This document shows, piece by piece, positions 23,635 to 32,330 of a stretch of 64,000 nt of DNA. The stretch is from assembly GCF_000311845.1 (NCBI RefSeq), contig NZ_HE978574.1, positions 300,737 to 364,736 on the forward strand, given 5' to 3'. Numbering within the stretch: position 1 is the stretch's first letter; every line of letters starts with the position of its first letter. A program made the translations under genes and the position numbers. The DNA is from Enorma massiliensis phI. GTDB taxonomy: Bacteria; Actinomycetota; Coriobacteriia; Coriobacteriales; Coriobacteriaceae. The notes under the pieces were generated by a model. That model was not told the DNA's origin, searched no databases, and saw only the letters and a program-made list of their open reading frames with translations.

Positions 23635-25731
23635 ATGCAGGAAGCATGGGAAGGCTTCGAGGGCGGCACCTGGACCGACGAGGTTGACGTCCGCGACTTT
23701 ATCCAGCGCAACTACACCCCCTATGAAGGCGATGAGTCGTTCCTCGCTGGTCCCACCCAGCGCACCAAGGACCTCTGGGACTACGTCATGGGTCTTCTTA
23801 CCAAGGAGCGCGAGAAGGGCGGCTGCCTCGACATGGACACCAAGGTGGTCACGGGCATCGTGAGCCACCCGGCCGGCTACATCGACAACGAGCACCCCGA
23901 GCGCGAGACCATCGTCGGTCTGCAGACCGATAAGCCGCTCAAGCGCGCTCTGCACGTCAACGGCGGTATCCGCATCTCTATGCAGGCGGCCCAGCAGCAC
24001 GGCTACAAGATCGACGACGACGTGGTGGAGAACTACACCTTCCGTCGCAAGACCCACAACCAGGGCGTCTTTGACGTCTACACTCCCGAGATGCGCGCCT
24101 GCCGTTCGTCGCACATCATCACGGGTCTGCCCGACGGCTACGGCCGCGGCCGCATCATCGGCGACTACCGTCGCGTGGCCCTCTACGGCGTGGACTACCT
24201 CATCAAGGACAAGGAGGCCCAGAAGGCCTCCACGCCCAAGGTCATGACCGAGGAGAACATCCGCGACCGCGAGGAGCTGCAGGAGCAGATCCGCGCCCTC
24301 GGCGAGCTCAAGATGATGGCCGATTTCTACGGCTACGACATCTCCGGCCCGGCCAAGAACACGCAGGAGGCCATCCAGTGGATGTACTTCGCGTACCTCG
24401 CTGCGGTGAAGGAGCAGAACGGCGCCGCCATGTCCATGGGCCGCACCTCGACCTTCATCGACATCTACGCTGAGCGCGACCTCGCCCGCGGCACCTTCAC
24501 CGAGGAGCAGATCCAGGAGTTCGTGGATCACTTCATCATGAAGCTCCGCATGGTCAAGTTTGCTCGTACCCCCGAGTACCAGAACCTCTTCTCCGGCGAT
24601 CCGCAGTGGGTCACCGAGTCCATCGGCGGCATGGGCGTGGACGGCCGCACCCTCGTCACCAAGACGGCGTTCCGCTACCTCCACACGCTCGAGAACATGG
24701 GCACCTCGCCGGAGCCCAACCTGACGGTGCTGTGGTCGAAGAACCTGCCGCAGGCCTTCAAGGAGTTCTGCGCCAAGACCTCCATCGCCTCGAGCTCCAT
24801 CCAGTACGAGAACGACGACCTCATGCGCGTGTACCATGGCGACGACTACGCCATCGCCTGCTGCGTGAGCTCCATGCGCATCGGCAAGGAGATGCAGTTC
24901 TTCGGTGCCCGCGCGAACTTGGCCAAGTGCCTGCTCTACGCGCTCAACGGCGGCGTGGACGAGATCTCCAAGAAGCAGATCGGCCCGAAGTATCGCGCCG
25001 TCGAGGGCGACACGCTCGACTACGACGACGTCGTGAGCAAGTTCAACGACATGATGCAGTGGCTTGCCGGCGTGTACGTGAACGCGCTGAACATCATCCA
25101 CTACATGCATGACAAGTATTGCTACGAGCGCATCCAGATGGCGCTGCACGACAAGCACGTGCACCGCTGGTTCGCCACGGGCATCGCCGGTCTTTCCGTC
25201 GTGGCCGACTCGCTTTCCGCGATCAAGTACGCCAAGGTTCACCCCGTTCGCGACGAGCAGGGCGTGATCGTGGACTTCGAGGTCGAGGGCGAGTTCCCCA
25301 AGTACGGCAACGACGACGACCGCGTGGACAAGATCGCCCACGACGTGGTGCACCAGTTCATGGAGTACATCCGCATGAACGACACCTATCGCAACTCCGT
25401 GCCCACCACCTCGGTGCTCACCATCACCTCCAACGTGGTGTACGGCAAGAACACCGGCGCCACGCCGGACGGCCGCAAGAAGGGCGTGCCGTTCGCCCCG
25501 GGCGCGAACCCCATGCACCGTCGCGATACGCACGGTGCCATCGCGAGCCTGAGCTCCGTGTCCAAGCTTCCGTTCCGCGATGCCCAGGACGGCATCTCCA
25601 ACACCTTCTCCATCATCCCGGGCGCGCTCGGCAAGGAGGACCAGGTGTTCTTCGGCGATATCGATCTGGACAGCCTCGACTTTTCCACGGCCGAGATCTC
25701 TGTGGAGAACCCGGACTGCGCCGAGTGCTAA
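23635..25731 (+). CDS. pflB: Pyruvate formate-lyase catalytic core, lacking its own glycyl-radical domain
   Basis: 698 residues. Converts pyruvate and CoA to acetyl-CoA and formate in anaerobic fermentation. The catalytic Cys pair is Cys409-Cys410 in [21 protein letters not shown], equivalent to Cys418-419 in Escherichia coli. The protein ends after [20 protein letters not shown] and a short tail ending PDCAEC, without the RVSGYAV glycyl-radical segment that closes a normal PFL (about 760 residues). That segment is encoded by the next gene. The ATG at 23635 follows AAGGAG. A hairpin separates the two genes. Codon choice is strongly biased to C/G endings, as in a highly expressed gene. Confidence 0.93.
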   Translation: MQEAWEGFEGGTWTDEVDVRDFIQRNYTPYEGDESFLAGPTQRTKDLWDYVMGLLTKEREKGGCLDMDTKVVTGIVSHPAGYIDNEHPERETIVGLQTDKPLKRALHVNGGIRISMQAAQQHGYKIDDDVVENYTFRRKTHNQGVFDVYTPEMRACRSSHIITGLPDGYGRGRIIGDYRRVALYGVDYLIKDKEAQKASTPKVMTEENIRDREELQEQIRALGELKMMADFYGYDISGPAKNTQEAIQWMYFAYLAAVKEQNGAAMSMGRTSTFIDIYAERDLARGTFTEEQIQEFVDHFIMKLRMVKFARTPEYQNLFSGDPQWVTESIGGMGVDGRTLVTKTAFRYLHTLENMGTSPEPNLTVLWSKNLPQAFKEFCAKTSIASSSIQYENDDLMRVYHGDDYAIACCVSSMRIGKEMQFFGARANLAKCLLYALNGGVDEISKKQIGPKYRAVEGDTLDYDDVVSKFNDMMQWLAGVYVNALNIIHYMHDKYCYERIQMALHDKHVHRWFATGIAGLSVVADSLSAIKYAKVHPVRDEQGVIVDFEVEGEFPKYGNDDDRVDKIAHDVVHQFMEYIRMNDTYRNSVPTTSVLTITSNVVYGKNTGATPDGRKKGVPFAPGANPMHRRDTHGAIASLSSVSKLPFRDAQDGISNTFSIIPGALGKEDQVFFGDIDLDSLDFSTAEISVENPDCAEC

Positions 25732-25744
25732 CAACGCCGGCAAC

Positions 25745-25784
25745 GTTGGCAATGGGGCGGGAAATTTCCAGTCCCATTGCCAAC
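25745..25784. terminator. Hairpin between pflB and the glycyl-radical gene
   Basis: Perfect 12-bp arms GTTGGCAATGGG (25745-25756) and CCCATTGCCAAC (25773-25784). No clear U-tract follows, so partial termination or an RNA-processing or stability role is possible. A TATACT box follows near 25812 and could give the downstream gene its own promoter. Confidence 0.6.
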
Positions 25785-25880
25785 TGCTAGTGTACTAGAA
25801 GCAATTTGGCGTTATACTAGTAACGATTCCTAATGTGGCGGCGCGACGGGTTGCCGCGCCCCTTCGAAAAGGAGAAGCAC

Positions 25881-26132
25881 ATGAACGTCACCGACGTCCC
25901 CCAGGCGCAGGCCGACAACCTCGTTAACATGATCGATGCGTATGCCGAGAAGGGTGGCCACCACCTGAACGTTAACGTGTTCAACCGTGACACGCTGCTC
26001 GATGCGCAGCAGCATCCCGAGAAGTACCCGCAGCTCACCATCCGCGTGTCTGGCTATGCGGTGAACTTTCACAACCTCACCAAGGAGCAGCAGGACGAGG
26101 TCATCTCCCGTACCTTCCACCAGGGGATGTAA
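25881..26132 (+). CDS. grcA: Free-standing glycyl-radical domain of pyruvate formate-lyase (GrcA-like)
   Basis: 83 residues matching the last part of [23 protein letters not shown], then [15 protein letters not shown] with the radical glycine at Gly58, then [18 protein letters not shown]. In most bacteria this is the C-terminus of PFL. Escherichia coli GrcA (YfiD) is a separate copy that rescues oxygen-damaged PFL, but there PflB keeps its own domain. Here the upstream core has none, so this small protein is probably an obligate subunit carrying the radical made by the activase at 27787. ATG at 25881 after AAGGAG. Confidence 0.92.
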   Translation: MNVTDVPQAQADNLVNMIDAYAEKGGHHLNVNVFNRDTLLDAQQHPEKYPQLTIRVSGYAVNFHNLTKEQQDEVISRTFHQGM

Positions 26133-26195
26133 CTCACGCGTTCTGCCTGCTAGAATGCGGCAACGCTCCTGAGATTCCAACAGAGCTGAGCTTAA

Positions 26196-26235
26196 GGGCC
26201 GGCTGCGAGATGCGCCTCGCAGCCGGCCCTTTGCG
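26196..26235 (+). terminator. Terminator after the glycyl-radical gene
   Basis: GGGCCGGCTGCGAG (26196-26209) pairs perfectly with CTCGCAGCCGGCCC (26216-26229), followed by TTT. It ends the pfl transcript. Confidence 0.85.
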
Positions 26236-26266
26236 TGCGGGGCGCAGAAATTTGAATGTGAACAGC

Positions 26267-26438
26267 AAAAATGGATAACTTTGTCGATTTTCTGCTCTCC
26301 GATGACGCGCAGGCCGGCTCATTTCCGCGCGAAACGCCTTGTTATAAAGAAAAGCGAGCCACACAGGAGCTGTTTTGGCCTCTGTAAGAACGTTGACCGC
26401 CATCCGAGTGCAGAAAATCGACAAAGTTAGCCATTTTT
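26267..26438. repeat. Long inverted repeat I (172 bp)
   Basis: 29-base arms at 26267-26295 and 26410-26438 have a single mismatch. They begin AAAAATGGATAACTTTGTCG and enclose about 114 bases. It lies between the convergent grcA and panE genes, beyond the grcA terminator. Confidence 0.88.
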
Positions 26439-26568
26439 CGCGAAATACGTTGAGAAACGCCCTTTGTGGCACGGTGGTTTCCGCGGCGGGGGGGGTGGTT
26501 CTCGACTCGCTCCCCGATGCGCGATTGATAGGTTTGTGTCTGCAGTTAAATTTTCCCTGCTGCGCTGG

Positions 26569-27489
26569 CTACCAGCTTGTCTCGATCTCGCGAATGCGGT
26601 CGTAGAGCCATCGATTCTGCGGGACGAGGATACCGTGCTGCTCGGCAAGGCGAATGACGGTCCCAGCGAATTCCTCGACCTCGGTTCGGCGGTGCGCGAC
26701 ACGGTCCTGCTCCATCGAGGGCATGCCTGCCGGGTCAATCGAGGCGATGAGGTCTACCATGTCGCCCAGATCCTGCTCGGTGAGCTCGATTCCTTCCGCC
26801 TGTGCGACGGCCATGGCCTCGCGCATAGCGGCGATGAAGCAGCGATTCTGTTCGCCAGGCGCGGTCGCAGTACCATAGGTGCCTCCATATGCCATGCAGG
26901 TTTGGTTTATCCCTACGTTGAGCATGAATTTCGTCCATAGACGATGTTCGACGTTCGCCTCGACCGTATGGGGGATGCCTGCTCGACGGAAGAAGGCGGC
27001 AATGCTGTCGACGACGTCTGGATTGGTTTCCTCTGCCGCGCCGAACCGGATCTCGCCCGGATGCGTATAGGTGAGCTCGCCATTTAGAAACACGGCGTCC
27101 ATGCCCTGCGCAACGCTGAGCACCGTATGTTGCCAGCCAAATCGCTCGGCTATGATGCGCTCACTTCGAATGCCGTTAAGAAGCGAAATGATGCATGTGT
27201 TCGGGCCTACCAGGGCTTCCATGGTGCTGAGCGCTTGGTCGAGACCCGTTGCCTTAGTGGCGAGCACGACCAAGTCGAACGGACGCTCGCTTGCCAAGTC
27301 GCTTACGGGCAAAGTTTCGATATCGCATTGCACGCCATTGATGAGCGTCCGGTCGTGTCGATGCCGTTCGAACCGTGCATCATCCATTACATAGGTAACC
27401 GCTCCGGCATCGAGATGTGCTGCGGCAATGCTGCCGTAGAGCAGCCCTACCGCGCCCTTGCCTACTATTGCCATGCGTTCGATTGCCAT
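26569..27489 (-). CDS. panE: 2-dehydropantoate 2-reductase (ketopantoate reductase)
   Basis: 306-residue NADPH-dependent reductase of pantothenate and CoA synthesis (PanE/ApbA family). The Rossmann start MAIVGKGAVGLLYG, the strand FDLVVLATKA, LLNGIRSERII and the helical domain with KFMLNVGINQTCMAYGGTYG carry the family signature, including the conserved Lys and Asn. The ATG follows GGAG. It is convergent with the pfl genes and divergent from pflA. Some members of this family reduce other 2-oxo acids, so the substrate is inferred. Confidence 0.88.
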   Translation of the reverse strand: MAIERMAIVGKGAVGLLYGSIAAAHLDAGAVTYVMDDARFERHRHDRTLINGVQCDIETLPVSDLASERPFDLVVLATKATGLDQALSTMEALVGPNTCIISLLNGIRSERIIAERFGWQHTVLSVAQGMDAVFLNGELTYTHPGEIRFGAAEETNPDVVDSIAAFFRRAGIPHTVEANVEHRLWTKFMLNVGINQTCMAYGGTYGTATAPGEQNRCFIAAMREAMAVAQAEGIELTEQDLGDMVDLIASIDPAGMPSMEQDRVAHRRTEVEEFAGTVIRLAEQHGILVPQNRWLYDRIREIETSW

Positions 27490-27609
27490 GCCTGCTCCCT
27501 ATGCTCGTTTGGTTCCGTGGTCGCGCCTGCCAGTATAGCCCTGCCGCTGTGGGGTTCATGCGTTTACTCATTTCGTTACATCACGGCTGCCAGATTGGCC
27601 ATTTTGGGC

Positions 27610-27638
27610 CATTTTGGGACGGGGTCGTTTTGACTCAT
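27610..27638. repeat. Family E repeat, single copy
   Basis: CATTTTGGGACGGGGTCG followed by TTTTGACTCAT. It matches the units in the larger elements at 54613 and 58851. It lies between panE and pflA and is preceded by a partial duplicate (CATTTTGGGC). Confidence 0.75.
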
Positions 27639-27786
27639 CGAGCCCGCGTGCCCGCATCGATTGCAGCGCGCGGGCGCTTTTTGTTTGTGCGGCGCCGCCC
27701 CTTCCTTGGGAAGTCATTTCTCTTCTGTATCGACTTCCCCCATTGTTCTGTGCGCGCCGGACGCAGATGGAGGACGTACAATAGCG

Positions 27787-28623
27787 ATGGCGGACAAGCA
27801 ACGTGAGGCAAGGAGCGTGGGCGCGGTGGCAAAGGTTGAGCTCGAGGCGCAGGTAGAAGACCAATCGCAGTTCCCGTTGGGGCGCGTTCATTCCATCGAG
27901 ACCATGGGCACGGTCGATGGGCCGGGCACGCGGCTCGTGGTGTTCGTCCAGGGCTGCCCCATGCGTTGCGCCTACTGCCACAACCCCGATACCTGGGCGC
28001 TTCAGGCGGGCACGCCCGTCTCCGTCGAGCACATCATGGGCACGTTCGAGAGCAATTGGCAGTTTTATCGCAACGGCGGCATCACGGTTTCTGGCGGAGA
28101 GCCGCTGCTCCAGCCCGAGTTCGTGGCCGCCCTCTTTGGCCAGGCCCACGCCCGTCCGGCCGGGAGGGTACACACCTGTCTCGATACCTGCGGCTACGCG
28201 TACACGCCCGATTCCCCTGAGCGTTTTGACGCGTTGCTTCGCGCAGCCGACCTCGTGCTGCTCGACATCAAGCACGCGGATTCCGAGGGCCATCGTGCGC
28301 TTACGGAACGTAGCATGGACCGAATCCTCGCCTTTGGCGACGAGCTTGCTCGCCGAAACATTAAGACGGTGATCCGGCATGTTGTGGTGCCGGGCTATAC
28401 CGATTCGGTTGAGGAGTGCGAAAAGCTCGGTCGGCTGATCGCTCCCTGGCATAACGTCGTCGGCCTCGAGATGCTGCCATACCACACCATGGGGGTGGTG
28501 AAGTACGAGCAGCTCGGCATCCCCTACAAGCTCGAGGGCGTTCCGCAAATGGACAAGGGCCGCATCCCCGAGCTGCGTGCTGCTGTGCTTCGCGCCATGA
28601 AGGGGGCCCGCGCAAGCGAGTAG
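27787..28623 (+). CDS. pflA: Pyruvate formate-lyase activating enzyme (radical SAM)
   Basis: 278-residue radical SAM activase that installs the glycyl radical on PFL using S-adenosylmethionine and a 4Fe-4S cluster. The cluster motif is CPMRCAYC (Cys57, Cys61, Cys64). Nearby DGPGTRLVVFVQG and GGITVSGGEPLLQPEF are the family substrate and SAM motifs. An N-terminal extension of about 25 residues is unusual. The ATG at 27787 has GGAGG 13 bases upstream, so the start is moderately certain. Its expected target is Gly58 of the small protein at 25881. Confidence 0.92.
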   Translation: MADKQREARSVGAVAKVELEAQVEDQSQFPLGRVHSIETMGTVDGPGTRLVVFVQGCPMRCAYCHNPDTWALQAGTPVSVEHIMGTFESNWQFYRNGGITVSGGEPLLQPEFVAALFGQAHARPAGRVHTCLDTCGYAYTPDSPERFDALLRAADLVLLDIKHADSEGHRALTERSMDRILAFGDELARRNIKTVIRHVVVPGYTDSVEECEKLGRLIAPWHNVVGLEMLPYHTMGVVKYEQLGIPYKLEGVPQMDKGRIPELRAAVLRAMKGARASE

Positions 28624-28664
28624 GCGATCATCGGCCGTACGCCGGACGGCCTGACCGCGCCCGT

Positions 28665-28738
28665 TCATTCTTGGGCAAAAATGTGTCGTTAACGGCTTCT
28701 ACAGAGGCCCGTAACGGTACAATCTTGCCCAAGAATGA
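28665..28738. repeat. Long inverted repeat, family B copy 1 (74 bp)
   Basis: The arms begin TCATTCTTGGGCAA and end TTGCCCAAGAATGA. Pairing extends about 32 bases each side with scattered mismatches (TGTGTCG / TAACGGTACA). It lies 42 bases after the pflA stop. Copies in the same orientation are at 29890 and 36979. Confidence 0.88.
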
Positions 28739-28838
28739 GAGAGGGGCTACGCTTCAGAGAGGGTCTACGTTTTAGCAACGAACCGTGTCGTCCGCACGCC
28801 TGTGCGTGCGGGCTACGCTTACCTAGGGGGCAAGGGCC

Positions 28839-29828
28839 GTGCGCTCAAGCGTTTCGGAGCGAATCGCCCGTCACGTCGCACAGGCGGAGCAGGACGGGAT
28901 TCTATTTCGTCCGCCGCGAAAAGAAATCCGTGCGTTTCGCCGGCGTGTGGATACGGGCGAGCTGGTCGAGCCATTTCCTCAGCTGTTTGGGCACTGTACA
29001 TTTTGGGCAGGGCTGGAATTGTGGCGCAAGCCGTATGTCATCATCCAATCCCTTGCGCGCTACGATGAACAATTGATTTTCTCCTCGTTTTCCGCGGCGT
29101 GCGTGTTTGGCCTTCCTGTGTCGCTTGAGCTGCTGGAAGATGTGTACCTCGCGGTGTCGCCCGGGTCCCATACTGGGAAGACGGGCCGATTTGTGCGCTG
29201 CGGTGTGCGCGCTACACCAGGAATACCAACGTTTGCGCGTGGCGTCGTAAGCGGGATCCACGTGACCTCACCTGAGCAAACGGTTGTCGACTGCCTATGT
29301 GCAGCGCCGTTTCCCCAGGCACTGGCCATTGCGGACGCTGCGTTGCGCCTTCTCGACATATCGAGCGAAGAGCTTGTGCAGCTTGTGAGGCGATATGGCG
29401 GCCGCAAGCGAGGTGTCAGGAGCGCGTTGCGCGTGGCATCGTATGCGGACGCGCGCAGCCAAAGCGGGGGAGAGTCCATCGCGCGCGGCGTTATGATCCA
29501 AGAGGGCTTCGTCGTCCCCGAGCTTCAGGTGGCGTTCCCGGATGTTCTGGAGCCGTGGAGAACGTTCTACGTTGACGGTGCGTGGATTTTGGAAGACGGG
29601 ACAAAGCTGGTATGGGAGTTTGACGGCAAAGACAAATATACGCGGTTCGCAGGAGAGCACGGCGACACTGTGGCGCGCATGATGCATGAGCGCCAGCGCG
29701 AATCTCGTCTGACGGCGGTCTGTGATGCCGTGATTCGTTTTGATTACCGTACCGTGATGACGCCCGGAGCGCTAGCGCGGCTCTTGGATGCGTACGGTGT
29801 ACCGCGCGTCGCGTCTCGTGGAATTTGA
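28839..29828 (+). CDS. AbiEi-like protein, second copy of the type
   Basis: 329 residues, function unknown. A central region (TSPEQTVVDCLCAAPFPQALAIAD) resembles AbiEi-type proteins. The C-terminal part (FYVDGAWILEDGTKLVWEFDGKDKY) resembles the DUF559/Vsr-like nuclease fold with D...E.DGK. The GTG start at 28839 has only a poor ribosome binding site. It sits between two copies of inverted repeat B. There is no toxin gene beside it. It shares layout, though not close sequence, with the gene at 8369. Confidence 0.6.
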   Translation: MRSSVSERIARHVAQAEQDGILFRPPRKEIRAFRRRVDTGELVEPFPQLFGHCTFWAGLELWRKPYVIIQSLARYDEQLIFSSFSAACVFGLPVSLELLEDVYLAVSPGSHTGKTGRFVRCGVRATPGIPTFARGVVSGIHVTSPEQTVVDCLCAAPFPQALAIADAALRLLDISSEELVQLVRRYGGRKRGVRSALRVASYADARSQSGGESIARGVMIQEGFVVPELQVAFPDVLEPWRTFYVDGAWILEDGTKLVWEFDGKDKYTRFAGEHGDTVARMMHERQRESRLTAVCDAVIRFDYRTVMTPGALARLLDAYGVPRVASRGI

Positions 29829-29889
29829 TTGTAGGGCCCGCGTGGGTGCACAGGTACGGACACGCGGCCGTACGCTGTTTGATTGTCTT

Positions 29890-29963
29890 TCATTCTCGGG
29901 CAAGAATGTGTCGAACTTGGCCGAAATAAGTGGCTGTAACGGCACAATCTTGCCCAAGAATGA
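29890..29963. repeat. Long inverted repeat, family B copy 2 (74 bp)
   Basis: Same ends, length and orientation as copy 1 (TCATTCTCGGGCAAGAATG ... TTGCCCAAGAATGA). It lies between the convergent AbiEi-like gene and the ROK kinase gene. Confidence 0.88.
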
Positions 29964-30020
29964 ATAGGGAGAGAGCGGGAAGGCGGCGTCACGTTGCGGC
30001 GCGATACCGCCCCGGCGGCG

Positions 30021-30911
30021 TTATCCCTCTAGCGCCTGGCGGGCCAGCTCGAGGCAGCCCATAACGCCCTGCTTACCCTCAAGACTGTTGTTCACAATGT
30101 AGGTGTCGAGGTCTGCCACCTCGGGCGTGACGATGTAGTTGTTGAGCACCTCGGCCGTCTTGGCGCGCGCGAGCTGCACGATGGGGGTGTGGTCGCCCAC
30201 GCCGCCGCCAATGATGATGCGCTGCGGCGAGTAGCAGAGGATGTACGTGGCGAGCGCCTGCCCCAGGTACCCGGCGAGAAGGTCCATGGCTTCCGGATCG
30301 TCCGCCATCTGGCTGCCCTTCTTGCCATTCCAGCGCTTGGCGATTGCCGGACCGGCGATGAGGCCTTCAAGGCAGTTCTTGTGGTACGGGCACGCACCAT
30401 CGCCCGCGATGGGGTCATCCGGATTAGGAACCAGCGGGATATGGCCTGCCTCAGGGTGCATCATGCCATGGAGGAGCTTCCCGCCCGAGAGAACGCCGGC
30501 GCCCACGCCCGTACCGATGGTGAGGTACACCACATCGGTAAGCCCCTGCGCGCAGCCGAAGGTGACCTCGCCCAGGCACGCGACGTTCACATCGGTGTCG
30601 TATCCGCACGGAATGCCGAGGGGTCCCTGCAGATTGCCCAGCAGGTCAAAATAGCGCCACGCGGTCTTGGGCGTTTCGAGAATCTGGCCGTAACGAGGCG
30701 AAGAGGGATTCACCGCGGTGGGGCCGAACGCGCCAATGCCCAGCGCAGCGATGCCCTTGTCCTTGAACCAAGCAGCGCACATCGCGGTTGTTTCCTCCGG
30801 GGTGGTGGTGGGGAACGACTCGGACTCGACGACGGTGCCGTCGGCATAGCCCGTGGCGCATACCATCTTGGTGCCGCCGGCTTCCAGCGCGCCGAGCAAG
30901 ACCTTATCCAT
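30021..30911 (-). CDS. ROK-family sugar kinase, probable fructokinase
   Basis: 296-residue cytosolic ATP-dependent hexose kinase. The phosphate-binding start LLGALEAGGTKMVCATG, the ROK signature region TIGTGVGAGVLSGGKLLHG and the zinc-site region HPEAGHIPL...CPYHKNCLEGL are clear. The PNPDDP and CPYH pattern is typical of ROK fructokinases, which make fructose 6-phosphate. ATG at 30911 after AAGGAG. It is divergent from a fructose-type PTS, and a TATAAT box at 30953-30958 lies inside an operator-like palindrome, suggesting shared control by the RpiR regulator at 35989. Confidence 0.86.
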   Translation of the reverse strand: MDKVLLGALEAGGTKMVCATGYADGTVVESESFPTTTPEETTAMCAAWFKDKGIAALGIGAFGPTAVNPSSPRYGQILETPKTAWRYFDLLGNLQGPLGIPCGYDTDVNVACLGEVTFGCAQGLTDVVYLTIGTGVGAGVLSGGKLLHGMMHPEAGHIPLVPNPDDPIAGDGACPYHKNCLEGLIAGPAIAKRWNGKKGSQMADDPEAMDLLAGYLGQALATYILCYSPQRIIIGGGVGDHTPIVQLARAKTAEVLNNYIVTPEVADLDTYIVNNSLEGKQGVMGCLELARQALEG

Positions 30912-30943
30912 CATAGGGCTCCTTTCAGCCAGATAACCTTGCC

Positions 30944-30970
30944 GTTTCAACTATTATAGTTTGATGAAAC
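30944..30970. promoter_or_regulatory. Operator-like palindrome 1 over the ROK kinase promoter
   Basis: GTTTCA (30944-30949) and TGAAAC (30965-30970) bracket 15 bases. The minus strand has TATAAT at 30958-30953 inside the site, 33 bases or more upstream of the kinase start. Binding here would block the promoter. The same ends recur at 31144 and 31227. Confidence 0.6.
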
Positions 30971-31143
30971 GCAGAAGGGCATGATATTGGGCGAGCGGGG
31001 CCCTGTTCGGTGTGAACGGGATGAAACAGAGGTCTTGTTTACATAAAGTCCCTTGCATGCGGCAAGCGCACATTATGCAGATACGTGCAGGTCGAAGCAG
31101 AGAATAATAACGGCTGTCAATAAAATGCTGCTGAATCAATTCT

Positions 31144-31170
31144 GTTTCATCAAATGAGAAATGCTGAAAC
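31144..31170. promoter_or_regulatory. Operator-like palindrome 2 in the PTS upstream region
   Basis: GTTTCA (31144-31149) and TGAAAC (31165-31170) at the same 27-base overall length as site 1. It lies about 120 bases before the IIA start. Confidence 0.55.
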
Positions 31171-31226
31171 CGTTCACCTGAAAATACCTACCGTTCACCC
31201 TAAAACGCCCCATGAATCACAAATAT

Positions 31227-31254
31227 GTTTCACAAGATTGTATAGTTGTGAAAC
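31227..31254. promoter_or_regulatory. Operator-like palindrome 3 over the PTS promoter
   Basis: GTTTCAC and GTGAAAC ends enclose a TATAGT box (31241-31246) on the plus strand, 44 bases before the IIA start. It is 28 bases long, one more than sites 1 and 2. The layout mirrors site 1 on the opposite strand. Confidence 0.6.
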
Positions 31255-31289
31255 AACGAGGGAGAAAGACATTTGGGAGGAGGAATGTC

Positions 31290-31781
31290 ATGGCAGAGGG
31301 AACCCAGGGGTTCAACATCTCCAACGTGATCGACGAGAAGCTCATCGCGCTTGACCTCGACGTGAACACCAAGGAGGAGATGCTCAACGCTCTGACCGAC
31401 CTGTTCGAGGAGCAGGGAAAGCTCAACGATCGTGAGGGCTTCTTCAAGGATGTCATGTGGCGCGAGGGCGAGGGCCAGACCGGCATCGGTATGGGTGTCG
31501 CCATCCCGCACGGCAAGTCCGCGGGTGTGAACGAGACCGCGCTCGCTATCGGCACGTCGAAGAACCCGCTTGCGTGGGAGTCGCTCGACGACGAGCCGGT
31601 TACGGTTGTCATCCTGTTCGCCGTTACCGAGGGCGATTCCGACGTTGTGCATCTTAAGCTGCTCCAGCATGTGGCCATGCTGCTCGCGCATGAGAGCTTC
31701 GTTGAGAAGCTGCATGCGGTCACGAGCCCGCAGGAGATGCTGGCGCTGCTCGAGTCAAGCCCGGACGACTACGACGACTAG
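31290..31781 (+). CDS. PTS fructose-type EIIA component
   Basis: 163-residue cytoplasmic PTS IIA of the fructose/mannitol family. The phospho-accepting histidine is His74 in GVAIPHGKSAGV. The protein passes phosphate from HPr to the IIB encoded next. ATG at 31290 after GGAGGAGGAA. First gene of the cluster IIA-IIB-IIC-aldolase-aldolase, with 202 bases before IIB. Transcription is probably controlled from the palindromes upstream. Confidence 0.92.
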   Translation: MAEGTQGFNISNVIDEKLIALDLDVNTKEEMLNALTDLFEEQGKLNDREGFFKDVMWREGEGQTGIGMGVAIPHGKSAGVNETALAIGTSKNPLAWESLDDEPVTVVILFAVTEGDSDVVHLKLLQHVAMLLAHESFVEKLHAVTSPQEMLALLESSPDDYDD

Positions 31782-31983
31782 GGGCCGAGCTGGCAGGTGC
31801 GGCCATTCGTCAGCTGAGGCAGCTGCCCTGCGGATGGTCCCGCGCATTCACTGCAGGCAATGAGCGCGCGCAGCCTGATCGCCGGCTGGCAGCGCGTGTG
31901 GCTTTGCAACATCCACGGCGCGACGCTATCGCCCGCACGCCGTGGTTGGTAATTGGGGAGAGGCGATAGAGAAGGAGGAGCTC

Positions 31984-32292
31984 ATGAAGCTCGTCGGCGT
32001 TTGCGCGTGTACCTCTGGTATCGCGCACACCTACATGGCAAAGGAGAAGCTCGTCAAAGCCGCCCAGGCACTCGGCCACGAGATCCACGTGGAGACGCAG
32101 GGCACCATCGGCGTTGAGGACCCGCTCACCCCGGAGGAAATCGCCGAGGCCGATGCCGTCATCCTGGCTGTCGACATCAAGGTCGAGAAGGGCCGCTTCG
32201 AGGGCAAGCCCACGCTCGAGATCCCGACCTCGCTCGTGGTGAAGGCCCCCAAGCAGGTCATCCAGAAGGTTGCCGAGTCCATCGGCAAGTAG
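31984..32292 (+). CDS. PTS fructose-type EIIB component
   Basis: 102-residue cytoplasmic IIB. The active-site cysteine is Cys9 in VCACTSGIAHTYMA, where most fructose IIBs have ACPTGIAHT. It transfers phosphate from IIA to the incoming sugar. ATG at 31984 after AAGGAGGA. It is a free-standing polypeptide, as are IIA and IIC. Confidence 0.92.
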   Translation: MKLVGVCACTSGIAHTYMAKEKLVKAAQALGHEIHVETQGTIGVEDPLTPEEIAEADAVILAVDIKVEKGRFEGKPTLEIPTSLVVKAPKQVIQKVAESIGK

Positions 32293-32330
32293 TCAACCGG
32301 CTATATCCCGTGTGAAAGGGGGATTTCCTC

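Noticed and set aside
23500-25752. A 750-residue minus-strand frame opposite pflB
   Set aside because: It is the antisense shadow of a highly biased gene; its Val/His/Leu-rich composition has no domain and pflB has clear motifs and a ribosome binding site.
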